Below, in pieces: positions 7,831-15,199 of a DNA stretch of 26,952 nucleotides (position 1 is its first letter; the number at the start of each line of letters is the position of its first letter). The notes beneath the pieces are model-generated. The model did no database searches, was not told the DNA's origin, and was given only the letters and a program-made list of their open reading frames with translations. The translations under genes and the position numbers were made by a program. Origin of the DNA: CAYOMP01 sp964405075 (lineage in GTDB: Bacteria > Bacillota > Clostridia > Lachnospirales > Lachnospiraceae); assembly GCA_964405075.1 (NCBI GenBank), contig CAYOMP010000024.1, forward strand, positions 1 through 26,952, given 5' to 3'.

Positions 7831-9210
7831 TTATTTGTTTAAGATTTTTCCTACTTCGTCGTTCATGCTTGCAATACCTTCATCAATTGAAACTTCTCTA
7901 TTCATAATTGATTTATGGTATGTATCTAATACATCATTGATTTCTGAAACATTTTCAGCATATGGAACTTCAAGATAAAGGTTAGATACTTCTAATGCAT
8001 CTTTACTATTATCATCTGTTGGGAATCCATCAAGTGATGTAATAATGTCTTTTACTTCACTAGTCATAATTGCTGGGAAGTTACCAGTTTCAGCCATAAC
8101 TTTTGCACCGTCTGCTCCACTTACGAATTCAACAAAATCCCAAGCAGCATCTTTATTATCTGATGCAGATGTTACTGAAATACCTGTAATTGTACCAAGT
8201 GTTGAACCAGGTTCTACACCATCAGCATGTGGGTATTTAACCATTCCCCAGTTACCACAAAGGCTACTATCATATTCACCACTGGCAATGTTAGAAATTA
8301 ATGTTGAGATAAACCAAGAACCCATATTCATCATAGCTACATCGCCGTTAGAAAATGCTGCTGAGTAATGAAGACCTTCTGTACTTAATGTTACATAATC
8401 CCTACATACGCCATTATCTTCCTGATTTAATACCATTTCATAATATGGTTTAAAGAAATCATAGTTACCATCTAAAATACTATGTTTTCCATCAAGAACA
8501 CCGAATAACTGAACTGCACTTCTCCAAGTATGGTAATGTGAACCATATACCTGTGCACCGAAATCCTGTGATGTTAATTTCTTTGCCATTTCATCATACT
8601 GTTCAAATGTCATATCATTTGTAGGATATTCAACGCCTGCTGCATCAAATAAATCTTTGTTATAGAATACTACCCAAAAGTCATTTCTAAATGGTAATTC
8701 ATATAATTCTCCATCAACTGTTACCTGATCAGTAGCTCCACCATACTGGCTTAAATCAATACCAGCTGCGTTAATTCTTTCATTAAGTGGTTCTAATGTA
8801 TTTTTCTGAACTAATGTAGCATAACCTGGAACATCTTTAATAGTAACTACGTCAAAGTCAGAACCACTACCAGATAATTCTGTAGCAAGTACTGTCATAT
8901 AGTCAGTAGAACCAAGGTCAACTAATTCGATTGTTACATTTTGATTTTTTTCTTCATAAGCTGCTTTTAAAGCTTTCCAATATGGAGTAGATTCCAAATC
9001 CCAAATAGCCCATTTTAAAGTTGTTGTATCACCAGTAGTTTCTGCTGGTGCTTCTTCTTTTGTTTCTGTAGCTGTTTCTGTAGTCTCTGTAGTTTCTGTG
9101 CTTGCAGCTGGTGCATCTGTAGTTGTGTTGCTTGAATTGCTACCGCAACCTGCTAAAAGAGATGCTGTCATTGCAGCTGTTAACGCAAGACTTAATAATT
9201 TTTTCTTCAT
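7831..9210 (-). CDS. Sugar-binding lipoprotein of the ABC importer
   Basis: The 459-residue protein captures oligosaccharides at the cell surface and passes them to the permeases. It opens with a lipoprotein signal peptide whose lipobox is LLAGC with the lipidated cysteine at residue 22. A Thr/Glu/Ala-rich linker (about 23-65) tethers the domain to the membrane. From 'LKWAIWDLES' onward the sequence is a type I solute-binding fold of the CUT1 group, with 'ELPFRNDFWVVFYNKDLFDAAG' in the hinge region and 'FISTLISN' and 'WDFVEFVSG' further on. A strong AAAGGGAGG site precedes the ATG. It is first in the leftward operon, behind a clear promoter. The sugar is not readable from the sequence; the lyases and GH88 suggest uronic-acid oligosaccharides. 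Confidence 0.94.
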   Translation of the reverse strand: MKKKLLSLALTAAMTASLLAGCGSNSSNTTTDAPAASTETTETTETATETKEEAPAETTGDTTTLKWAIWDLESTPYWKALKAAYEEKNQNVTIELVDLGSTDYMTVLATELSGSGSDFDVVTIKDVPGYATLVQKNTLEPLNERINAAGIDLSQYGGATDQVTVDGELYELPFRNDFWVVFYNKDLFDAAGVEYPTNDMTFEQYDEMAKKLTSQDFGAQVYGSHYHTWRSAVQLFGVLDGKHSILDGNYDFFKPYYEMVLNQEDNGVCRDYVTLSTEGLHYSAAFSNGDVAMMNMGSWFISTLISNIASGEYDSSLCGNWGMVKYPHADGVEPGSTLGTITGISVTSASDNKDAAWDFVEFVSGADGAKVMAETGNFPAIMTSEVKDIITSLDGFPTDDNSKDALEVSNLYLEVPYAENVSEINDVLDTYHKSIMNREVSIDEGIASMNDEVGKILNK

Positions 9211-9259
9211 ATTAATTTTCCTCCCTTTAAAATTATTGAATTTTCTTCTCCTGAAGTTT

Positions 9260-9274
9260 GTATACTCAGTATAC
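9260..9274. promoter_or_regulatory. 15-bp palindrome overlapping the importer promoter -10
   Basis: GTATACTCAGTATAC is a perfect inverted repeat around a single central base. It covers the whole -10 element (9268-9273) of the importer promoter and the likely start of transcription. That is a classic place for a repressor to bind. No repressor gene is seen in the window, and YesN-type regulators normally use direct repeats, so a second regulator would be implied. Part of the symmetry comes from the -10 sequence itself. Confidence 0.45.
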
Positions 9275-9295
9275 GTTTAATTGTATTAAAATCAA
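9268..9295 (-). promoter_or_regulatory. Promoter of the ABC importer operon
   Basis: Read leftward, TTGATT (9290-9295) and TATACT (9268-9273) are separated by 16 bp. Both are close to the housekeeping sigma-A consensus, and transcription would begin near 9,261, about 50 bases before the binding-protein start codon. It is the best leftward promoter in the divergent region. Confidence 0.7.
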
Positions 9296-9367
9296 ATGTA
9301 AGATATTTGTTTTTTATTAACTTTTTTAACATCTTGTTCACAAAGTTCACATTTTCTCTTTAAAAAG

Positions 9368-9401
9368 ATGTATTTTTTTAAGTTAGTATGTACTTTTTTA
9401 A
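9368..9401. promoter_or_regulatory. Direct-repeat candidate operator for the YesN-type regulator
   Basis: ATGTATTTTTTTAA (9368-9381) and ATGTACTTTTTTAA (9388-9401) are direct repeats differing at one base. They start exactly 20 bp apart, nearly two turns of the helix. This is the arrangement expected for AraC-family proteins, which bind tandem half-sites on one face. A related copy, ATTAACTTTTTTAA, lies at 9316-9329. The pair lies between the divergent promoters, about 45-85 bp upstream of the likely kinase promoter and over 100 bp from the importer start. A nearby GTTCACA direct repeat (9336-9342, 9345-9351) is also present. Confidence 0.5.
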
Positions 9402-9442
9402 TCTATACACCCTTTTATCTATAAATTTTGTCAAAAAAGAAG

Positions 9443-9448
9443 TATAAT
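9443..9448 (+). promoter_or_regulatory. Probable -10 of the kinase/regulator promoter
   Basis: A perfect TATAAT lies 46 bp before the kinase start codon. The best -35 candidates are poor (TTATCT with a 22-bp gap, or TATAAA at 17 bp), which would fit a promoter needing an activator. The kinase's own ribosome site is AGAGGG eight bases before its ATG. Confidence 0.4.
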
Positions 9449-9494
9449 TACATTTTGGAAAGTATTTCAAACCAATATTAAGAGGGAAAATTTA

Positions 9495-11285
9495 ATGCAG
9501 AAATTTAATACATCAATTAAGAAAAAGGTTTTAGTCTTTTCGCTATCTTTTACCTTATTAATGGGGATTATTGTAGCCGGAATGAGCTATTATACTTTTT
9601 ATCATTATAATAAAGATAATTTGATAAATGCCACTGAAATAAATGTTGAATTTATAGCTGATACCATTAATTCCAACATTGAAAATATACACTCACTGAT
9701 AAGATGGTGTCAGATAAACACTCGCGTAGCTGAATTTACTTTATATGGTGATAATTCTAATACTTCAAAACTATCTGTATACGAACGATTAGCAGAACAG
9801 GTTAGTAGTAATTATTCGCAAAAATATATGCAACGAATTATCATTTCCAATTTTACAGATGACTATTTACAAATCGTACCAACTGCCTATTCTACTGCTG
9901 CTGATATTCCTAAAATAGCTTCTTCTCTAGACTATTTTGACGCAACTTTAAATAGCAAATTTTATGATTACTCAATGGGTATTGTAAAAGATCCCTTTAC
10001 TAACCTTGACAGTTATGTTGTTCCTGCTATAAGACCAATTTATCACCCATATAATTCTAGTATTACCGGATATATTTTTGTAGAAATTTCAGTAGATACT
10101 TTTAGAGATGCAATCAAAACCTATTCCGTTGATTCTGACAGCTCTTTCTATTTGACAATCGGTAACAATATCTATGAATATAACAAGGGAGTTCTAGTCT
10201 TACAAACAGAACCTTTATGGGATAGTAAAGAAGTCAAAAAGAATTTATTATATTCTGATACAACCATTACTTCCTCATTGACTGATAGTCATACACTTTA
10301 TGTTACCAGACCTTTATGTATGACTGATTGCTATATTACACAAAGTATTCCTTCTAATACATTGTTTACTCAAACTTCGACTATTTTATATATAATTATC
10401 ATTGTATTTATCTTAGTTATTCTAGCTGGAATTGGATTTACATATTACCTTAATCATTTAGTAAATCGCCCTGTTAAAAAATTGGTTCATCGAATGAACG
10501 AAATTTCAATCGGAAACTTTGCTAAGGATAGTTCAATTGAATGGAACAATGAATTTGGAGATATTGGACGTGGTATTAATAGTCTATCAGAAAATGTCCA
10601 GCTTTTAATGGAAAAGCGTATCGAAAATGAAAACGAAAAACGCCGTTATGAATATCAAATGCTACAAAGCCAGATAAATCCTCACTTTATTTATAATACT
10701 TTGAATTCAATAAAATGGATGGCTTCTATTCAAAATGCTACTGGTATTCCTGAAATGACTACTGCGCTTTCGCGCTTGCTTAAAAATATTTCCAAAGGAA
10801 CTACACAGACTATTTCAATTCGTTCAGAATTAGACTTATTAAAGGAATATATGACAATACAGCAATATAGATATGGTGGTAGCATTTCTATGAATATTGA
10901 TGTCGATGATGAGCAAATATATGATTGTGAAATCATTCGCTTTACACTACAACCTATTGTTGAAAATGCTATTTTTCATGGCATTGAACCAAAGGGGTGT
11001 GCTGGAAGCATAAATGTTCATGCTTATATTGAAAATAATGCAACTATCTGCATTGATATCTTAGATGATGGTATTGGAATGAATCAGGCGACACTAGATT
11101 CATTACTTATTGATAATAGTAACAATAATAAATCAAACTTTTTTAAGGAAATCGGTATTTCTAATGTACATAAACGAATTCAGTTTGAATATGGTGACGA
11201 ATATGGGCTTTTCTTTAAAAGTGAATTAGGAAAATATACTCTTGCAACTGTTAAATTACCATTTAAACTTAATCTTAATAATTAA
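9495..11285 (+). CDS. YesM-type sensor histidine kinase
   Basis: This 596-residue membrane kinase should sense a sugar or the liganded binding protein and phosphorylate the response regulator encoded next to it. Membrane helices at about 13-36 and 296-318 enclose a 260-residue outer sensor region with a dCache-like pattern. A HAMP linker follows (about 319-375). The dimerisation motif 'QSQINPHFIYNTLNSIKW' (391-408) carries the phosphorylated H397, as in the PF06580 (LytS/YesM) class. The ATPase part shows 'LQPIVENAIFHGI' (485-497), 'DDGIGM' (524-529) and 'GISNVHKRI' (554-562). The regulator gene begins 32 bp downstream. Confidence 0.94.
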   Translation: MQKFNTSIKKKVLVFSLSFTLLMGIIVAGMSYYTFYHYNKDNLINATEINVEFIADTINSNIENIHSLIRWCQINTRVAEFTLYGDNSNTSKLSVYERLAEQVSSNYSQKYMQRIIISNFTDDYLQIVPTAYSTAADIPKIASSLDYFDATLNSKFYDYSMGIVKDPFTNLDSYVVPAIRPIYHPYNSSITGYIFVEISVDTFRDAIKTYSVDSDSSFYLTIGNNIYEYNKGVLVLQTEPLWDSKEVKKNLLYSDTTITSSLTDSHTLYVTRPLCMTDCYITQSIPSNTLFTQTSTILYIIIIVFILVILAGIGFTYYLNHLVNRPVKKLVHRMNEISIGNFAKDSSIEWNNEFGDIGRGINSLSENVQLLMEKRIENENEKRRYEYQMLQSQINPHFIYNTLNSIKWMASIQNATGIPEMTTALSRLLKNISKGTTQTISIRSELDLLKEYMTIQQYRYGGSISMNIDVDDEQIYDCEIIRFTLQPIVENAIFHGIEPKGCAGSINVHAYIENNATICIDILDDGIGMNQATLDSLLIDNSNNNKSNFFKEIGISNVHKRIQFEYGDEYGLFFKSELGKYTLATVKLPFKLNLNN

Positions 11286-11317
11286 TTTTGCTCTTAATAA
11301 TTTGGGGGATTTTTAAT

Positions 11318-12919
11318 ATGTATAAACTTTTAATTGTAGACGACGAACCATTGGTACAAGTTGGAATCAAATCTATGCTTAACTGGAATGATTTTGATAT
11401 AGAGGTGTGTGGCACTGCTGCCAATGGTGAAATGGCTTTAAATATTATAGAAGAAAAAATGCCTGATATTGTAATTACTGATATAAAAATGCCAATTTTA
11501 TCAGGTCTTGATTTGGTTAAAGCTTGTAAAGAACGTTTTGGTAAACTACCTGCATTCATTATTCTTACAAGCTATGAAGATTTTCAGTTAGCTAAACAAG
11601 CTGTATCTTATCAAGTAATTGATTATTTGGTTAAACTTGAGTTAAATGCAGATATATTAAAAGAAAGTATTAAAAAGGCCATTAGTTTTGTTGATGAAAA
11701 TAAAACTATAACTAACGATGAAAACTCTTTTTTAATGACTTCTTCTGCACTTTTACAAGAAAGATTTTTTGTAAAATTAGTTAATAATCTTTTTGTAAAT
11801 GAGAAGGAATTTGAACTTCAAAAAAATGAACTAAGCCTTAGTTTTTCGGAAATAGGTAGTTGTGTCGGCTATTTCAAAATTAATACAACTAATGCAGATA
11901 ATATGTCTAATAGCCAATTACTAAATTTGTATTCATCTACCATTCAAATGTTCAAACAGCTAATCGTCAAATATTTAGACTGTTATATTATCTCTCTTGA
12001 CATAAGACATTTTATGATTATTTTTAATGTTTCATCAACAGATGAAACATTTACGAAAAATGAAATATTTAGAGCAATTGAAAACACTCGTACTATGCTA
12101 AAAAATTACTATAATACAGAAATCTATTCAGGAATTGGCAGAATTGTTCCAACCGCACTAGAACTTTCTACCTCATATTATGATGCCAGACAGGTTCTTG
12201 CAAAAGCTACGGCTGACAAACCTTGTTTTTTCTATGATGAGTTGATATCCTCTGACCAGACAAAAAATGTTTTTAATATGTCAATTTTTAATAATGATAT
12301 TCGTACAGCCTATGAGGAAATGGATTCTGACAAATTAGATACAATTTTTAAAACCATAACCGATTTATTTATGACTTATCCTACTCATTACGTTCAGGCA
12401 ATGGACGCAGCGGGTAGTATTCTCTATCTTACTATTTCGCTATTACCTAATGGTGAAAATGTAGTATGTGATATCTTTAAAGATTTTGAAGATAATTACC
12501 GTTCATTATATAAACTAAATTCTACGGAGCAAATAGTAAGTTGGCTATGGACTTTATGTAATGGACTTAAGGGCTTTTTTAACAATCAAAAGAAAGATTT
12601 TAAAAATCATATCGTGACTAACGTAAAAGCCTACATAAATGAAAATGTTGATAAAAAACTTTCACTTAACGAAGTTGCAGCTTCTTTTGGTATCAGCCCA
12701 ACTTACCTTAGTATATTATTTGGCAAATATTCCGATATTGGCTTTATTGAATATGTAAACTACGCAAAAATTAATTCAGCAAAGGAAATGTTAAAGAATA
12801 CTAATTATAAAGTTTATGAAATCGCAGATAAATTAGGCTTTGAGAGTGCCTTTTATTTTAGCAAGGTATTCAAACGTGTAGAAGGCTGTTCTCCAAGAGA
12901 ATACCTTAGCAAGCTCTAA
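11318..12919 (+). CDS. YesN-type response regulator with AraC DNA-binding domain
   Basis: This is the transcription factor partner of the kinase, 533 residues from the chosen start. The receiver domain (1-125) has the acidic pair D8-D9, the phosphorylated D55 in 'ITDIKMP', T84 in 'ILTSYED' and K106 in 'DYLVKL'. A middle region of about 300 residues of the kind seen in YesN proteins follows. The C-terminal AraC domain (about 435-533) contains two helix-turn-helix units, 'LSLNEVAASFGISPTYLSIL' and 'YKVYEIADKLGFESAFYFSK', and ends in 'GCSPREYLSKL'. The frame is open from 11288, but the ATG at 11318 has GGGGGA eight bases upstream and starts the canonical 'YKLLIVDDEP'. Likely targets are the divergent promoters at 9,211-9,494. 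Confidence 0.94.
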   Translation: MYKLLIVDDEPLVQVGIKSMLNWNDFDIEVCGTAANGEMALNIIEEKMPDIVITDIKMPILSGLDLVKACKERFGKLPAFIILTSYEDFQLAKQAVSYQVIDYLVKLELNADILKESIKKAISFVDENKTITNDENSFLMTSSALLQERFFVKLVNNLFVNEKEFELQKNELSLSFSEIGSCVGYFKINTTNADNMSNSQLLNLYSSTIQMFKQLIVKYLDCYIISLDIRHFMIIFNVSSTDETFTKNEIFRAIENTRTMLKNYYNTEIYSGIGRIVPTALELSTSYYDARQVLAKATADKPCFFYDELISSDQTKNVFNMSIFNNDIRTAYEEMDSDKLDTIFKTITDLFMTYPTHYVQAMDAAGSILYLTISLLPNGENVVCDIFKDFEDNYRSLYKLNSTEQIVSWLWTLCNGLKGFFNNQKKDFKNHIVTNVKAYINENVDKKLSLNEVAASFGISPTYLSILFGKYSDIGFIEYVNYAKINSAKEMLKNTNYKVYEIADKLGFESAFYFSKVFKRVEGCSPREYLSKL

Positions 12920-12970
12920 TTTACCCAATTAGTGACAAAAGTGTATACTTGCATAAGCATTTAAAAAACA

Positions 12971-13020
12971 CCACGATAATTTTTGATAAACTTGTAAAGC
13001 GTGTTTATCATAATCTAATA
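12971..13020 (+). promoter_or_regulatory. Conserved leader hairpin element before the second lyase
   Basis: The 110-bp gap after the regulator gene contains CACCACGATAATTT, then a stem with 8-base arms TGATAAAC (12984-12991) and GTTTATCA (13003-13010) around the 11-base loop TTGTAAAGCGT, then TAATCTAATAGGAGG. The same element, in the same position relative to the ribosome site, precedes the flippase gene (26,865-26,918, other strand). The stem differs by a paired change there. It may be a cis-acting leader structure or a mobile hairpin repeat. Without a T-run it is not a normal terminator here. Confidence 0.5.
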
Positions 13021-13029
13021 GGAGGATTT

Positions 13030-14910
13030 ATGAAAGAAATTAATCAAGATTTATTTACTAACTTTTTTAACACAATTTCTTCATCTATACATTTTCAGGC
13101 ATTTAATAAATATCCTTCCATAGAGGATAGAAATTCTTGGAATTCTTTAGATAAAGATTACAAGCTGGCTTTAATCAATAATGGTGAAAAATATTTAGAT
13201 TTTGAATTTAAAGCTATTCCTGCAACACTTTTTATGGAATTTGTCCAGACTGGTAATCGTAGCCATTTTGAAGATGTTTATTTTGCCAAACGTCGTGCTT
13301 TTAATGCTTTAGTTTTGGCAGAATGTGTCGAAAATAATTCTAGATTTATGCCTAATATTATTAATGGATTATTCTCCATTCTCGAGGAAAGTGCTTGGCA
13401 ATTACCTGCACATAACTCTTATATCCGAGATACTCCTCAATTTATCTTACCAGATACCACTCGCCCGATACTTGATTTGTTTGCCTGTGAAACTGGTGCT
13501 TTAATTGCTACTTGCTATCACTTATTAAAAACTAAATTTGATGAAATTTCACCTTTTATTAATACAAGAATATATGCCGATTTAAATTCACGTATAATTA
13601 CTCCCTATTTAAATTCGCATTTCTGGTGGATGGGTAATGGTGATGAAGCTATGTGTAATTGGACAGTTTGGTGTACTCAGAATGTCTTATTAACTGCCTT
13701 TTCACTAATAAATGAACTTTCAACTGATAAACAAATTGCCATCGTTAAACAAGCATGTTTAAGTATTGATTGTTTTCTTAAAGATTATGGTGATGATGGC
13801 TGTTGTAATGAAGGAGCTCAATACTACCACCATGCGGGACTTTGCCTTTTTAACTCATTATTTATTCTTAATCATATCACAAATAATAGTTTTCAACCTC
13901 TATTTGATAATGAAAAAATTAAGAATATTGCCTTATACATATTAAATATGCATGTTGATGATGAATACTATATTAATTATTCTGATTGCTCTCCAATAGC
14001 GGGGCGTTGTGGAATAAGAGAATTTCTATTTGGGAAATTAACTAATCAAAATAATTTAATGAAATTAGCTGCTATTGATTATTCCAAAACTACTGATAAA
14101 TTGTATTGTAATGAAATCAATTTGTATTATAGATTACAAGCTGCTTTTACTCATATTGAGCTTACTGATTTTTTCAAACAGATTTCCAGTTCATTTAACA
14201 ATGCTAATTCTACTAACAATATTTTTGATAAAATTGATATTTACTATGAAAGTGTTGGTATATTTATAGCTAGAGATAATACCTATACATTATCTGTAAA
14301 AGCCGGTTGCAATGATGATAGTCATAATCATAACGATACAGGTAGTATTACTGTTTACAAAAATGGCAAGCCTTTTCTTATTGATGTAGGTGTTGAAACC
14401 TATACCAAGAAAACTTTTTCACCTGACCGATACGACATTTGGACAATGCAGTCAGCATATCATAATCTTCCAACTATCAATGCAACTATGCAACAGAACG
14501 GAAGAGAGTATAAGGCAACTGATATAAGTGTTGATTTAAACCCAACTGCACCAACTATCAAACAAAATATAGCAAAAGCTTATCCTAATTCAGCTAACGT
14601 AAACAGTTATATAAGAACTGCAACTCTTAATAAATCAAAAATGATTAGCATTAAAGATAGCTTTGATTGTATACCTAACTCCGTTTCCCTATCTCTAATG
14701 ACTTATGAAGAACCTAAATTAGTAGATAATTCTTCTAATATTAGTTTTAGTATTGGTTCACTTGGAAAAATAGAATTCTTATCTAATGTTACTACTACCA
14801 TTGAAGAAATTCCTATTACCGATGCCAGACTAATGGAAACTTGGAAACATAATATTTATCGTATTAATATAATACCAACTACTAATTGTATCGAATTCAA
14901 TATAATCTAA
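13030..14910 (+). CDS. Second heparinase II/III-family polysaccharide lyase, divergent, cytosolic
   Basis: The protein is 626 residues from the ATG at 13030, which has AGGAGG five bases upstream; an open frame upstream to 12949 lacks such a site. It has the alpha-toroid plus beta-sandwich layout of heparinase II-type lyases. Landmarks are 'HFWWMGNGDEAMCNWTVW' (197-214), the tyrosine region 'NEGAQYYHHAG' (260-270), the histidine motif 'SHNHNDTGS' (431-439), 'LIDVGVETYT' (450-459) and 'YHNLPTIN' (477-484). Likely catalytic residues are Y265 or Y266 and H432 or H434. It shares little sequence with the PL12-like lyase outside the C-terminal motifs, so it should cut a different linkage or sulfation pattern. 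There is no signal peptide. It is cotranscribed with the kinase and regulator, so regulator and enzyme levels would rise together. CAZy family cannot be fixed by eye. Confidence 0.82.
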   Translation: MKEINQDLFTNFFNTISSSIHFQAFNKYPSIEDRNSWNSLDKDYKLALINNGEKYLDFEFKAIPATLFMEFVQTGNRSHFEDVYFAKRRAFNALVLAECVENNSRFMPNIINGLFSILEESAWQLPAHNSYIRDTPQFILPDTTRPILDLFACETGALIATCYHLLKTKFDEISPFINTRIYADLNSRIITPYLNSHFWWMGNGDEAMCNWTVWCTQNVLLTAFSLINELSTDKQIAIVKQACLSIDCFLKDYGDDGCCNEGAQYYHHAGLCLFNSLFILNHITNNSFQPLFDNEKIKNIALYILNMHVDDEYYINYSDCSPIAGRCGIREFLFGKLTNQNNLMKLAAIDYSKTTDKLYCNEINLYYRLQAAFTHIELTDFFKQISSSFNNANSTNNIFDKIDIYYESVGIFIARDNTYTLSVKAGCNDDSHNHNDTGSITVYKNGKPFLIDVGVETYTKKTFSPDRYDIWTMQSAYHNLPTINATMQQNGREYKATDISVDLNPTAPTIKQNIAKAYPNSANVNSYIRTATLNKSKMISIKDSFDCIPNSVSLSLMTYEEPKLVDNSSNISFSIGSLGKIEFLSNVTTTIEEIPITDARLMETWKHNIYRINIIPTTNCIEFNII

Positions 14911-14920
14911 ATATATATAC

Positions 14921-14965
14921 TGAGAGTGTATTTTATATCATAGATAATTCCAACACTTTCTTGCA
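14921..14965 (+). terminator. Possible weak terminator after the second lyase
   Basis: GAGAGTGT and ACACTTTC can pair over 8 bases (one G-U) around a long AT-rich loop of about 24 bases, followed by TTGCATT. The loop is long and the T-run broken, so the bidirectional terminator at 15,122-15,186 is the better stop signal. Confidence 0.25.
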
Positions 14966-15120
14966 TTAATTTATCAAGGTGTTTCCTAGAACAAAGAATG
15001 TGCCTTGGCACATTCTTGCGCCACTTTTGCATCGCATTTTGCGGCATTTATCTCTTGCAAAAGTGTGCGTATCTTCGCGGAGCGTTTTATTTGATAGGAA
15101 AGAACTTTCCTATCAAATAA
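14966..15120. repeat. GC-rich palindromic intergenic repeat, full copy 2
   Basis: This copy shares the block order of copy 1 (5,719-5,860). It opens with TTATCAAGGTGTTTCCTAG. A hairpin follows with perfect 11-base arms AAGAATGTGCC and GGCACATTCTT (14994-15017). Then come GCGCC, a variable hairpin with arms CACTTTTGC and GCAAAAGTG (15022-15030, 15057-15065), GTGCGTATC (15065-15073), GCGGAGCGTTTT, and a terminal hairpin with perfect 16-base arms and a 2-base gap (15087-15102, 15105-15120). The end sequences TTTCCTA and TAGGAAA are inverted. It lies between two converging genes. Confidence 0.75.
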
Positions 15121-15121
15121 T

Positions 15122-15186
15122 AAAAATATCCCGATAGATTATAATGCTATTTTCTGATAGTTCATTCTAACCTGTCGGGATATTTT
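15122..15186. terminator. Bidirectional terminator between converging genes
   Basis: Perfect 12-base arms AAAATATCCCGA (15123-15134) and TCGGGATATTTT (15175-15186) enclose a 40-base loop that can fold further. Both outer ends are A/T runs of the right sense, so it can end transcription of the metallophosphatase (leftward) and of the second lyase (rightward). Confidence 0.75.
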
Positions 15187-15199
15187 ATTAAATTCCTTA

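Noticed and set aside
9211..9494. Riboswitch or T-box in the divergent region
   Set aside because: No specifier stem, T-box sequence or terminator/antiterminator pair was seen; the region looks like promoter and operator DNA.
12949..13029. A longer second lyase beginning at 12949
   Set aside because: The extra part lies over the leader hairpin, and AGGAGG precedes the ATG at 13030.
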